A stretch of 64,000 nucleotides of DNA from NCBI GenBank assembly GCA_964487605.1, contig CAZARU010000028.1, positions 6,193-70,192 of the forward strand, given 5' to 3'. The position numbers were made by a program, and so were the translations under genes. This document shows, piece by piece, positions 43,817 to 52,909 of this stretch. Every line of letters begins with the position of its first letter. Position 1 is the first letter of the stretch. A model generated the notes under the pieces. The model was not told the origin of the DNA. It searched no databases and saw only the letters and a program-made list of their open reading frames with translations. This DNA is from JAJDAH01 sp964487605. Its GTDB lineage: Bacteria > Myxococcota_A > Polyangia > Polyangiales > Polyangiaceae.

Positions 43817-44878
43817 GTGCGCTCGTTTTCGTGGAACCGTCTCGGCCGACGCGTGGTCTTCGCGTCCGGTGCACTGTCCAGCGCCCGAGAGGCGATGACC
43901 CCGCTCGACCCTCGCTCGATCGTCGTGCTCGCCTCCGAGAGTCAGCGCGGCGCGGCGTCGATCCTCGAAGCGTGTCTCGGGGCACTGCACCGGCGGACCC
44001 TGTTCGGTGCGCGACAGCACGTCCCGAGGGAGGATGTCGCGAGGCTCGTGGACCGGCTGGCGGCGGACGACGCGGACGTCGTCGTGGCGCTCGGCGGCGG
44101 TTCGACCATCGGGCTGGCGAAGGCGGCCGCCCTCGAGCGCCAGGTGTCGCTCGTCGCGATACCCACGACGTACTCGGGCTCCGAAATGACCGCGATCTGG
44201 GGACTCACGGACGGCGGCGCCAAGGCGACGGGGCGCTCCGACCGCGCTCGGCCGTGTCTCGTCATCTACGATCCCTCGCTGACCACGGCGCTGCCCGTCG
44301 GCACGAGCGTGCCGAGCCTGTTCAACGCCATGGCCCACTCGGTGGAGGCCCTGTACGCCCCGGGCGTCCTGCGCGAGGTCGAGGAGCGCGCGGAGGAATC
44401 GGTACGGGTCATCGCGATGGCCCTTCCGCAGATCGTCCGCGCACCGACGGACCCGGCTCCCCGCTCCGAAGCGCTCTACGGCGCGCACCTCGCCGGATGG
44501 GCGCTCGACGAGGCGACCATGGGTCTGCATCACAAGCTGTGTCACGTCCTCGGCGGGTCGTTCGGGCTCCCGCACGCCGAGACCCACACGGTGCTCCTCG
44601 CCCACGTGATCGCGTTCAACAGGGCTGCGGCGCCGCGGGCGATGGAGCGCCTCGGGCGGGCCCTCGGCGCGACCGACCCTGCGGCTTTCGTCCACGCGCT
44701 GGTCACGGGCGCCTTCGCCACCCCGAGTCTTCGCGCCCTCGGAATGTCGCGAGGCGACGTGTCTCGCGCCGCCGCCCTGGCACTCGAGGGTGCGTACACG
44801 AACCCGCGCCGCCCGGAGATCGGCGACGTCACGCAACTGCTCGAGCGCGCCTTTGCCGGCGACGCCCCGGCGCACTGA
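43817..44878 (+). CDS. iron-containing alcohol dehydrogenase, maleylacetate reductase-like
   Basis: A 353-residue NAD(P)-linked dehydrogenase of the iron-type family. GGGSTIGLAKA near residue 94 binds the cofactor, IPTTYSGSEMTAIWG near 115 is typical of maleylacetate reductases, and the metal histidines are in NAMAHSVEALYA near 172 and HHKLCHVLGGSFGLPHAETH near 235-254. Maleylacetate reductase makes 3-oxoadipate in aromatic degradation, but no ring-cleavage gene is nearby, so the true substrate is uncertain. GTG start at 43817, 50 bases after the methyltransferase. It ends tail-to-tail with pdxA. Confidence 0.85.
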   Translation: MRSFSWNRLGRRVVFASGALSSAREAMTPLDPRSIVVLASESQRGAASILEACLGALHRRTLFGARQHVPREDVARLVDRLAADDADVVVALGGGSTIGLAKAAALERQVSLVAIPTTYSGSEMTAIWGLTDGGAKATGRSDRARPCLVIYDPSLTTALPVGTSVPSLFNAMAHSVEALYAPGVLREVEERAEESVRVIAMALPQIVRAPTDPAPRSEALYGAHLAGWALDEATMGLHHKLCHVLGGSFGLPHAETHTVLLAHVIAFNRAAAPRAMERLGRALGATDPAAFVHALVTGAFATPSLRALGMSRGDVSRAAALALEGAYTNPRRPEIGDVTQLLERAFAGDAPAH

Positions 44879-44905
44879 GCGCGGTGCTCCGGCTTCGGGC
44901 GCTCA
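44876..44905. terminator. bidirectional hairpin holding both stop codons
   Basis: Perfect 7-bp inverted repeat TGAGCGC (44876-44882) / GCGCTCA (44899-44905) with a small inner stem CCG/CGG. The TGA of the dehydrogenase and that of pdxA form the two outer ends of the stem. No T-tract. Confidence 0.5.
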
Positions 44906-45886
44906 GGTACGGGCCAGGCGCACGGCGAGCTTCATGGCGTGCAGCATGCCGTCCGCGCTGGCGCGACCCGACCACGCGATGTCGTAGGCGGTCCCGTGGT
45001 CGACGCTCGTGCGTACGACGGAGAGCCCCATCGTGACGTTCACCGCGTCGCCGAACGCGACGATCTTCATCGGGATGGTCGCCTGGTCGTGGTACATGGC
45101 CACGACGCCGTCGTAGTCACCGGCCACCGCCCGCCGAAACGCGGTCTCCGCGGCGACGGGTCCGAGAACGCGCGCGCGACCGCGCAGCTCGCGTCGAGCG
45201 TCGGCGATCCCCGGCACCACCGCCCGCCGTTCCTCCCCTCCGAGCAGCTCCGATTCTCCGGCGTGGGGATTGAGGGACGCGACCGCGACGAGCGGCTTTG
45301 CACGCCCCAGCGCCGCCAGGAGGTTCGCCAGGGCGACGGTCGAGCGCGCCACCGCGGCCTTCGTGATGCCTGCCGGCACCCCGGCCAGCGGGAGGTGCGT
45401 CGTGACGAGGCTCGTCACCAGCTTGTCGGAAGCGAAGCACATGACCGCGGTCGCCGCGTGATCGCGATCTCGCAAAAACTCCGTGTGCCCCCTGAACGAC
45501 GCGGCACCACGTGCCCCCGAACGAGCGATGGCCCACTTGGACACGGGTCCCGTGACGAGCACGCGCCCCCCCGCGTCCTTCGCGATGGCGAGCCCCGCAC
45601 CGATCCAGCCGAGCTGCGATCGGCCCGCCTGCTTGGACGGACGCCCTGGGCGCCGATCCCGCGGACCGAGACGCGGTCCGTGCTGCGCAATGGCGATTCG
45701 CCCGCGCACGGGTTCGCCCCGGAAGGTTGCGAATCGTTTCCGCGGGACGCCCACCAGCTCGGCGGCCTCGAGGATCGTCGCCTCGTCCCCGACGAGCACG
45801 CAAGGCGCCCCCCGCAGTCGCGCCGCGGCGGTCACGGAGACCTCCGGTCCGACACCGGAGGGGCAGCCGACGCTGACGACGATCAC
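44903..45886 (-). CDS. pdxA: 4-hydroxythreonine-4-phosphate dehydrogenase
   Basis: Oxidises 4-phosphohydroxy-threonine to the substrate that PdxJ uses in vitamin B6 synthesis. The 327 residues carry CPSGVGPE near residue 8 (canonical GDPAGIGPE, so the Asp is replaced by Cys), TGPVSKWAI near 115, GHTEFLRD near 133, LNPHAGE near 205, and YHDQATIPMK near 265, with three metal-binding histidines. GTG start overlaps the stop of the response-regulator gene (GTGA). It is far from pdxJ (15.7 kb) although both belong to one pathway. Confidence 0.93.
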   Translation of the reverse strand: MIVVSVGCPSGVGPEVSVTAAARLRGAPCVLVGDEATILEAAELVGVPRKRFATFRGEPVRGRIAIAQHGPRLGPRDRRPGRPSKQAGRSQLGWIGAGLAIAKDAGGRVLVTGPVSKWAIARSGARGAASFRGHTEFLRDRDHAATAVMCFASDKLVTSLVTTHLPLAGVPAGITKAAVARSTVALANLLAALGRAKPLVAVASLNPHAGESELLGGEERRAVVPGIADARRELRGRARVLGPVAAETAFRRAVAGDYDGVVAMYHDQATIPMKIVAFGDAVNVTMGLSVVRTSVDHGTAYDIAWSGRASADGMLHAMKLAVRLART

Positions 45887-46614
45887 GCGTCGTCCTCGTC
45901 CTCTTCCTCGTCGACGTCCTCGCCTTCACTCGGCGGCGAGTCGGGGGTCCGCAGCTTGTAGCCCGACCCACGCAGTGTATCGAGCGGAAAGGCCTCGCCC
46001 AGCTTCGCCCGCAGGCGCCGGACGTGGATGTCGACCGTGCGCGGACCGCCCTCGTAGCGATTGCCCCAGACGTTCGAGAGAAGGTGATCCCTCGACAGCA
46101 CCCGGCCACGCCGCTCGCACAGGTACGCCAGCAGCGCGAACTCCTTGGCCGTGAGCGGGACCGCGCGCCCGCCGAGCGTCACCTCGTGCGCCGCTCGATC
46201 GACGACGATGTCGCCCACCTTGTGTCGCTCTTCCGTGGCGAACTCGCTTCGCCGCCATTCCAGCGCGCGAATCCGCGAGTAGAGCTCTTCTGGAACGTAC
46301 GGGTGGAGCACGAAATCGTCGAACCCGCTCGAGGGTTCGATCCTCGCAATCTGACCCACGGTCACCGAAACGATCGCGCCGACGCCGTCGAACGTCTGCT
46401 CCTTGCGAACGGCCCGCAGCGCGGCGATCGCGAGGTCGGGCCTATCGAGCGCCTCGAACAGGAACGCTCGTGGATGAATGCCGAGCTCCTCGTCGTCGTC
46501 CTCCACGAGATTGACGGGATCGTCCCAGAGGTCGAGGGTTCGCACGCGGGCGCCGAGCTCCCGAAGTACCTGCGCACCGCCGTCGGGGCGCTCGAGCAGC
46601 GGCCCGTGCCCCAC
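45883..46614 (-). CDS. OmpR-family response regulator with a degenerate receiver domain
   Basis: A 243-residue DNA-binding protein. The C-terminal winged helix (about 140-225) is standard: VTLGGRAVPLTAKEFALLAYLC, GRVLSRDHLLSNVWG and RTVDIHVRRLRAKLG. The N-terminal domain has the receiver length but lacks the phospho-Asp context, and the usual conserved Lys is His (DDFVLHPYVPEEL), so it is probably not phosphorylated by a histidine kinase. No kinase gene is adjacent. The C-terminal tail is acidic (EDVDEEEDEDDA). The GTG at 46614 is 31 bases after the tldD stop; other starts lie only inside tldD. Its stop overlaps pdxA. Confidence 0.8.
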   Translation of the reverse strand: MGHGPLLERPDGGAQVLRELGARVRTLDLWDDPVNLVEDDDEELGIHPRAFLFEALDRPDLAIAALRAVRKEQTFDGVGAIVSVTVGQIARIEPSSGFDDFVLHPYVPEELYSRIRALEWRRSEFATEERHKVGDIVVDRAAHEVTLGGRAVPLTAKEFALLAYLCERRGRVLSRDHLLSNVWGNRYEGGPRTVDIHVRRLRAKLGEAFPLDTLRGSGYKLRTPDSPPSEGEDVDEEEDEDDA

Positions 46615-46645
46615 GACCGCGACGTACCGACGCCCTCCGCGAGGG

Positions 46646-48091
46646 TCAATCGATCCGGGTGCCACCGACGGTGATCCTCCCGATCTTGATCGTGGGGCAT
46701 CCCACACCGACGGGGACGCTCTGCCCGTCCTTGCCGCACGTCCAAATGCCGTCGGAGATCTCGACGTCGGTGCCGAGCATGGTGACGTCCCGCAGCGTCT
46801 CCGGGCCGTTCCCGATGAGATTCACGCCCTTCAGCGGCGCGGTGATCCTGCCATCCTCGATCAGGTAGCTCTCGGTCAGCGAGAACACGAAGTCCCCGTT
46901 GGAGATGTCCACCTGGCCACCACCGAACGTCTTCGCGTAGACGCCGCGCTTCGTGCCCCGCAGGATCTCCTCGGGATCGTGGGGGCCGCCGAGGAGCACC
47001 GTGTTGGTCATGCGCGGCATGGGAGCGCAGGCGAAGCTCTCGCGTCGGCCGTTGCCCGTCGGACGGGTCGAGAAGTGCCGCGCCGAAAGGCGGTCCTGCA
47101 TGTAGCCGCGCAAGACGCCGTCCTCGATGAGGACGTTCTTCGATGGCTCCATCCCCTCGTCGTCGACGTTGATGGAGCCACGGCTCTGCAGGAAAGTGGG
47201 GTCGTCCACGACGGTGCAGAGCCGACTGGCGACGTCCTGCCCGACGCGCCCCGTGTAGTTGCTGGTGCCCTTGCGGTTGAAGTCCGCCTCGAGCCCGTGG
47301 CCTATCGCCTCGTGAAGGAGGATGCCGCTGTCGCCCGGAGCGAGCACCACTTCCATCTGGCCGGCCGGAGCGTCCTGGGCGTCGAGCAGCGTCAGCGCCT
47401 GGCGGACGGCGACCTCGGCGTGCCACTCGGGAGACTTCACCTGGAAGTACCCGAGCGTCATGCGACCACCTCCGCCGCTGCGGCCGGACTCCCGCTTTCC
47501 GCCTTGCTCCGCGATGGCCCGAAGACCGAAGCGCATCAGCGGCTGCACGTCCCGGACCAGACGTCCATCGCTGCTCGCGACGAGGATCTCGCGGATCTCC
47601 TCCGCGAACGACGCCTCGACCTTGACGATGCGCGGGTCGAACGCCAGCGCGGCCTTGCTGGCGCGCTCGAGGAGCGAGCGCTTGTCGAAGCCCGAGACGT
47701 CGACGGTCGGCTGGTCGAGTTCGTAGCGCGACGGTAGGACGATCGGCTCGACACGCTGGGGCGGCAGCGTCGCGCCCGAGTGGGCGATTCTCGCCGCCGT
47801 CTCGGCGGCGCGGACCATGGCTTCCCACGTCAGATCCTCGACGTGGGCGTAGCCCGTGGCGTCGCCGCGCTGGACGCGGACGCCGACGCCCATCGACACG
47901 CTGCGAGACGCACTCCGAGTGATGCCCTCTTCGAACGACAATCCACCACTCAACCGGTACTCGAAGAAGACGTCCGCATACGCTCCGCCCCGGCTCAGCG
48001 CCACGCCGAGGAGGCGCTGGCAGAGGTCGGCGTCGATGGCCGCCGAGCCACCCTCTGCGAAAGGTGCGCGTCGTGTCAGGCCGGGGTTCAC
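46646..48091 (-). CDS. tldD: TldD-family metalloprotease
   Basis: Zinc metalloprotease subunit that, with TldE/PmbA, degrades unfolded peptides and matures some modified peptides. The 481 residues (identical to E. coli TldD length) start at the GTG at 48091. The zinc site HEAIGHGLEAD is near 262-272 and the later NVDDEGM and TFGGGQVDISNGDF motifs are typical. The longer frame from 48241 would add a non-conserved 50 residues and make the start codon overlap that of the divergent V4R gene, so it was not chosen. The partner tldE is not in the window. First gene of tldD-regulator-pdxA. Confidence 0.9.
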   Translation of the reverse strand: MNPGLTRRAPFAEGGSAAIDADLCQRLLGVALSRGGAYADVFFEYRLSGGLSFEEGITRSASRSVSMGVGVRVQRGDATGYAHVEDLTWEAMVRAAETAARIAHSGATLPPQRVEPIVLPSRYELDQPTVDVSGFDKRSLLERASKAALAFDPRIVKVEASFAEEIREILVASSDGRLVRDVQPLMRFGLRAIAEQGGKRESGRSGGGGRMTLGYFQVKSPEWHAEVAVRQALTLLDAQDAPAGQMEVVLAPGDSGILLHEAIGHGLEADFNRKGTSNYTGRVGQDVASRLCTVVDDPTFLQSRGSINVDDEGMEPSKNVLIEDGVLRGYMQDRLSARHFSTRPTGNGRRESFACAPMPRMTNTVLLGGPHDPEEILRGTKRGVYAKTFGGGQVDISNGDFVFSLTESYLIEDGRITAPLKGVNLIGNGPETLRDVTMLGTDVEISDGIWTCGKDGQSVPVGVGCPTIKIGRITVGGTRID

Positions 48092-48228
48092 GGGCCCGAA
48101 CCATGCTGCGTCGGCGCGACGCTCGCAAGAGCGGCAGCGGGGGGGACCGGCCGGGCCGCGCTGGGCTCGCCTCGGGGGCGGATCTTCAGGAAAGAGGGGT
48201 TCGTCGAGCGTTCGGGAGATCGCGGAGG

Positions 48229-48234
48229 TATCCT
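48229..48234 (+). promoter_or_regulatory. -10 element TATCCT before the V4R-like gene
   Basis: TATCCT lies 5 bases before the ATG at 48240, preceded by GGAGG at 48224-48228. Transcription would begin at the start codon. Alternatively the GGAGG is a Shine-Dalgarno at somewhat long spacing. Confidence 0.3.
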
Positions 48235-48239
48235 GGGCC

Positions 48240-48818
48240 ATGGGGTCCGATGCCTCTCCGCGTGTGCAAGCGGCGACCGTGCGCGTGCGCCGCGCGTGGG
48301 TGCAGGAGAATCACGGTGAGGCCGGCGTCACGCGACTCCTGGCGTCGTGCTCTTCACCGTTACGGCAGCTTCTCTCGCAGGAGGACGTCGCGCCCGGCAC
48401 GTGGGTGGACTTCGAGCTGTTCGTCGAGTCCACCGTGCTCGTGGACAAGCTATTCGGCTCGGGAGATCTCGAGCTTGGGCGCGCCATCGGACGTTTCGCG
48501 GCCGGCCACGCACAGGGCGTGTGGAAGACGTTCTTCATCAAGCACCTTCCCCCGACGATCGTGATGAGGCTGGCCTCTGGCATGTGGCACCACCACTACG
48601 ACGCAGGAAGGCTGACGACGCGCACTGCCGGCTCGACCGGGCTCCTTCTGACGATCTCGGACTGGCCGCGACCGCACCGAGCGCACTGCCTTTCGATTGC
48701 GGGTTGGATGCACGGGACGCTGGAGCTCGGGCCACGCACCGACATCGTGGTCCAGGAACTCTCGTGTCGAGCGCAGAAGGCAGCCACGTGCGACTTCCGG
48801 CTCTCGTGGAGATCGTGA
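48240..48818 (+). CDS. V4R/TIGR02265-like myxobacterial protein
   Basis: A 192-residue cytoplasmic protein resembling the DUF2378/TIGR02265 family of myxobacteria and the V4R ligand-binding fold: VFELFVESTVLVDKLFG-like region near 62-80 (sequence VDFELFVESTVLVDKLFG), GDLELGRAIGRFAAGHAQGVWKTFF near 80-104, MASGMWHHHYDAGRL-like segment near 115, and the closing LSCRAQKAATCDFRLSW, where V4R domains place conserved cysteines. The ligand and role are unknown. The ATG overlaps the longest possible tldD frame head-to-head; the accepted tldD start leaves 148 bases between them. It converges on the TPR gene with a 7-base gap. Confidence 0.65.
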   Translation: MGSDASPRVQAATVRVRRAWVQENHGEAGVTRLLASCSSPLRQLLSQEDVAPGTWVDFELFVESTVLVDKLFGSGDLELGRAIGRFAAGHAQGVWKTFFIKHLPPTIVMRLASGMWHHHYDAGRLTTRTAGSTGLLLTISDWPRPHRAHCLSIAGWMHGTLELGPRTDIVVQELSCRAQKAATCDFRLSWRS

Positions 48819-48825
48819 GCGGCTG

Positions 48826-51558
48826 CTACTTCGTGTCGAAGAGTTCGTCGAACACCTTGTCGAACTCGTCATCGTCGTTGATGACCCGCGCCGCCGGACG
48901 CGGCGGCTCGGGTGGGTTCAGTGAAGCGATTCTGTCCTTCACATCGCGGTAGCCCGGGTCTCTCCGGGCGATCTTCTGGAAGTAGTAGAGGGCCTCTTCG
49001 GTGTTGGTCTGCAGCTCGTACACGTTCCCGAGGTCGTAATACAGGCTCATTTCCTGCTCCACGGTCTTCTGGGCGGCGTGAAGGCCCTTCACGTACGCAT
49101 CCGCGGCTTCGGCGAAGCGCCCCTGCTCCAGGTGGATCATGCCGACCATCGCGAAGCACATGCACTCCCGGGTCGAATCCTGCGCTGCGACGGTGAACTC
49201 GTTGATGGCGTCCGACAGAAGCCCCATCTCCTTGTACGCGACTCCGAGGTCGTAGTGCGTCGCGCTGTCGCCTTCGGCGACGGTCGCCGACACGCCCTCC
49301 TTGAACTTCGCGAAGACTTGGTCGACGTCGACCTCTTCCGCTTCGCTCGCGAACGCCGGCCGCCCGCTCGGCGCGCTGGGCCCGGTCAGGTCGTCGAACT
49401 CGTCGAGCGCGTCGAGGGACGCCGCGATGTCGAAAGACCGATCCGGCTCGGCCGGCGCGAGGGACGCCGCTCCCACCTCGTGCGCGCCACTCTCGCCGGG
49501 CGTTCCGCGCAGCTCGTCGAGCTCACGCAGGCGCTCGATGAGCAGCGGATGCCCGGGCGTCCGCGTGAGCTGATCCTCGATGATCATGCGGGCGTCGTCC
49601 TCGAGGCCGCGGCTCAAGAAGAACTCGGCCTCCTCGAGGACCTCCTCGACCGCGGACGCGTCGGCTCCCGTACCGCCGGAAGCCTCCGGCGCGGCCAGAC
49701 CGACGAGGGAGTCCTCTTCCAGGTCGCCGAACGCCGGGAGCGGTTCGCCGAGCTCCATCCCCTGGGGCGCCGTGGCGTCCGTGACGTCGTCGAACGTGTC
49801 GATGCGCGGGTTGGACGGCGGCGCCTCCGCGGCGAGGGGAAAACTGGGGAGAGGCTCGCCGAAAGGATCGTCCACGGCGTCGAACACCGGTGCGCTCACC
49901 GCCGCGTGCTCGCCGCTCCCCATGGCGGCCGCCGCGCCCACCTCTTCGAGGTCGTACGACGGCAGCGGCTCACCGGGATCGAAGTCGGCCATCGGCGCCG
50001 GTGCCGCGTCGTCGTCGTCGTCGAAGGCGGTCTCGAACGCGTCACGCCCAGCGTCACCGGGCTGCGCGTAGGTCGAACCCACCACGATGCCCATGTCCTC
50101 GAGCATCTGCAGCGCCGTTGGATGCTCCGGCTCGCGCTCGAGCACGCGGTAGAGCTCCTGGGCCGCGGGGTCGAGCTGTCCCTGGTCCACGTGGATGGCC
50201 GCGATCGTGATCATCTCGCCGATGGAGCCGTCCTCGTCGCCCGCCTCACCCAGGACGTCACGCAGCTTCTCGCGGATGGGCACCGATCGGGGATCGATCT
50301 CCAGCGCGATCTGAAGGGTCTCGGTAGCCTTGCTGTAGAGCCTGAGCTTCCGAAAGCTCTCGGCGTCCACGACGGCCTTGCGCGCGTGTGCGCGCGCATC
50401 GAAGGAGTCCGCGATGTCCCCGAGCTCCTCGACGGCCTCGATGCTCTCGTCCACTATGACGACGTCGGGGGCGCTCGTCATCGGTCGTCGCGGGGCCGTG
50501 GTGACCTCGCTTTCGAAGCCCTCGAACTCGTCCTCGCCGACCTCGACCACGTAGGCCTCGGAAGCCGGCAGCTCGTCGACGAACTCCGCTTCGACGCTGA
50601 TCATGGCGTCCTCGGCGGCGGCGCGCTGCGGCGGGCCGAGGGACGCCAGCGCCCGCACCTGCTCGTCGTGGGGCGCGACGGCCACCAGGTGATCCAGGAC
50701 CTCGCGGAGCAGGGCCGTCTCGCCCGTCTCGCGCGCGAGGCGAGCCATCTCCTTGTAGACCTCGACGGCCTTCTCCGCCTGACCTATGGCGTTGAACGCC
50801 TGACCGAGCAGCGACAGGGTACCCAGGTCCTTGGGATTGGCCTGAAAACAGATCTGAAGCTTCGCGAGCGCCTGCAGACCGTCCTGCTGCGTTCCACCCT
50901 GCAGGTACAGTTCGGCAGCAAGGCGCGCGAACTTCACGTCCTGGCGGAAGTGGAGGATCCGCTCGATGACCTTCAGCGCATCGTCCCGCCGGTTCAGCTT
51001 CATCAGGAGCTCGGCGGCCAGCGAGAAGGAGTCGATGGCCTCGTCCAGGCTCTGAACTCGGCAGCACGCCTCGGCCAGCCGCAGATGGGGAAGTGGATTC
51101 GACGCGTCCAGGGCCACCATTCGCCGAAACACGTCGATGGCATCGCGGTCGCGCCCGGCGCGCTGCAGACGCGTCGCTACCTCGTCGTACGCGGCCAGGG
51201 CGTCACTGGTGAGGCCGAGCTGCGTGTAGATCTCGGCGAGCTTCGGGACGATGTGCCCGTAGCGGTCCCCGAGCTGCGGCGCGAACTTCTGGATGAGCTC
51301 TCGGATCTGCTTGTAGACCGCGATGGCCTTGAGGGCGAAGCCCTGCGCGGCGTAGTACTGACCGACACGGTCGTAGGTGGCGATGGCATCGGCGTACGCC
51401 TCCATCCGAGCCTGGAGATCTCCGATCTTCAGCAGAGTCCGCGCATCGCTCGGATCCTGCTGGACGATCTTCTGGTACTCCTCGATCGCCCGGTCGTACC
51501 TCTTCTTGTCGACGTACTTCTGGGCTGCCTGGAGGATCTTTTCGCGGTCTGCGGCCAC
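48826..51558 (-). CDS. large TPR-repeat protein
   Basis: A 910-residue protein with TPR helical pairs in two blocks. The N-terminal block (about 8-300) has units such as KKRYDRAIEEYQKIVQQDPSD and SDALAAYDEVATRLQRAG; a second set lies near 390-500. The middle (about 500-740) is acidic and Pro/Ala-rich with repeated GEPLPSF/GEPLPAF segments, a likely flexible linker with short linear motifs. A last TPR block (about 770-880; ATHYDLGVAYKEMGLLSDAINEF) closes the chain. No signal peptide, so a cytoplasmic scaffold. GTG start (MAADREKILQAA). Similar proteins occur in myxobacteria, from memory near motility or secretion genes, but nothing here fixes the role. Confidence 0.82.
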   Translation of the reverse strand: MAADREKILQAAQKYVDKKRYDRAIEEYQKIVQQDPSDARTLLKIGDLQARMEAYADAIATYDRVGQYYAAQGFALKAIAVYKQIRELIQKFAPQLGDRYGHIVPKLAEIYTQLGLTSDALAAYDEVATRLQRAGRDRDAIDVFRRMVALDASNPLPHLRLAEACCRVQSLDEAIDSFSLAAELLMKLNRRDDALKVIERILHFRQDVKFARLAAELYLQGGTQQDGLQALAKLQICFQANPKDLGTLSLLGQAFNAIGQAEKAVEVYKEMARLARETGETALLREVLDHLVAVAPHDEQVRALASLGPPQRAAAEDAMISVEAEFVDELPASEAYVVEVGEDEFEGFESEVTTAPRRPMTSAPDVVIVDESIEAVEELGDIADSFDARAHARKAVVDAESFRKLRLYSKATETLQIALEIDPRSVPIREKLRDVLGEAGDEDGSIGEMITIAAIHVDQGQLDPAAQELYRVLEREPEHPTALQMLEDMGIVVGSTYAQPGDAGRDAFETAFDDDDDAAPAPMADFDPGEPLPSYDLEEVGAAAAMGSGEHAAVSAPVFDAVDDPFGEPLPSFPLAAEAPPSNPRIDTFDDVTDATAPQGMELGEPLPAFGDLEEDSLVGLAAPEASGGTGADASAVEEVLEEAEFFLSRGLEDDARMIIEDQLTRTPGHPLLIERLRELDELRGTPGESGAHEVGAASLAPAEPDRSFDIAASLDALDEFDDLTGPSAPSGRPAFASEAEEVDVDQVFAKFKEGVSATVAEGDSATHYDLGVAYKEMGLLSDAINEFTVAAQDSTRECMCFAMVGMIHLEQGRFAEAADAYVKGLHAAQKTVEQEMSLYYDLGNVYELQTNTEEALYYFQKIARRDPGYRDVKDRIASLNPPEPPRPAARVINDDDEFDKVFDELFDTK

Positions 51559-51685
51559 TCGCCCGGGTTCTCACACGGATGGAGCTACAAGCGCCAAATC
51601 GTACGGGATCCCGAGGGGTTCGATCAAGCAGACCGACCGCGGGAGCACCCCGGCGCGCGCATCGCGCCCGCGATGGCCACGAGTT

Positions 51686-51716
51686 CCCGATGGAACGGCC
51701 CGGTTCCGTTCCCGGG
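51686..51716. terminator. hairpin between the frameshifted hydrolase and the TPR gene
   Basis: Stem GGAACGG / CCGTTCC (7 bp) with a 7-base loop, extended by CCCG / CGGG after a 2-base bulge, about 100 bases past the hydrolase stop. The 256-base gap holds nothing else I can support. Confidence 0.45.
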
Positions 51717-51814
51717 TGGAGGTGGGCGGGTCGCCTACCCGGAGCCACGGGCGCAGCCACCCGCGCCCCCACGAGCGCCCGAATTAGACCGGTGGTGGGC
51801 GGCGCCGGGAGCGG

Positions 51815-52667
51815 TCAGTTCGCGAAGAGCGGACCGTGAGCTGCGATGAGCTCCCGGTCGTTCGTATCGTCGGGGTGGAAGCCGGGGCGGACGTAGTCGA
51901 GCGCCCCGAACCAGAACCGGATGAACACACGCTCGCGGAAGAAACCGTACGCGAGGACGTCCCACCACGCGCGCACCGACACGACCAGCCCCGCGCGCGC
52001 CAGCAAGATCACGAAGGGGACGCCGACGAAGAGGCCGGCGTGGAGCACGCACAGGAAGAACCCGAGCATGCGGACGAAGTAAGATCCGCTGACGTACCGC
52101 AGCACGTCGAACGCGACGGCCTTGTGCTCGAGCTCCTCCAGGGCATGCCACTCGTAGAGATCACGCATCACCGGATGGGCGCCGGCCATCGTTCGGTCGC
52201 GCAGCGTCATGCGCGCCATGACGGCCGTGAAGTGCTCCACCGCAGCCGTGATGGAGAGCGCGACGACGTGTCCGGGACCGACCATGGGCAGCCTGCACAG
52301 GGCCACGGTACACCGTGAGAAACCCCCCGAGTCCGAGTCCCTGGGCGCGAAGCACGTCGAGAAACGCATCGTGCGCAGCCCCATGGCGGGCTTCTTGCGC
52401 CATGAACGCGCGCACGTCCTCACGTAGCGCTCGATCCTCGATGCCCTTCTCGAAGTGCCTCACGGATCTGACGAAGAAGCGTTCCCCCTCGGGAAAGAGC
52501 GCCCCGAGCGCGTTCACGAACTGGGTCACCCCCGGATGGCCCTCGAACCACACGAGGGGCACGCGGGCGTCGAAATCGAACACCGGGCGTCGAACGACGA
52601 TCGGACGCGCCGCGGCGTGGACCCCGTCGTGGTCGGCCGAAACACCCACTCCACCTTTTCGCGTCAT
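51815..52667 (-). pseudogene. metal-dependent hydrolase (PF10118-like) split by a frameshift
   Basis: Two overlapping frames together give one normal 283-residue protein of the YbjS/PF10118-type metal-dependent hydrolases. The first (ATG 52667) has LFPEGERFFVRSVRHFEKGI and MAQEARHGAAHDAF; the second has ITAAVEHFTAVMA, EWHALEELEHKAVAFD and a C-terminal membrane-like stretch. They are out of register by one base and join at a run of six G (52323-52328 on the plus strand as C). Deleting one G restores the frame. A true mutation, a programmed slip or a sequencing error are all possible; the remaining sequence looks well kept, which favours error or recent mutation. A TACGAT -10 lies 18 bases before the start. 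Confidence 0.75.
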
Positions 52668-52909
52668 GACGCCCGCCTCGCCCGCATCGTAGCGAAGTCT
52701 CGACTCCGCCGCCGCGCCCATCGTGTCGGCGCACGCCGCCGTCTCCACGCCGGCGAGGCGCCGGGTGCAAGGTGCTGCACCGCTGCACGGCCCGGCACGT
52801 CGCCGGTGCACGAGCGTGCACTCTGGGCCGGATTCGACCGGGAATTCCGCGGTGACCTGCCCTGGCACGGCCCCTGCTCTGGACCCGTGTCGAAAAGGAG
52901 ACCCCACCC

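Noticed and set aside
49078..51849. A 923-codon open frame on the plus strand
   Set aside because: Antisense of the TPR gene, whose repeats are clear on the minus strand.
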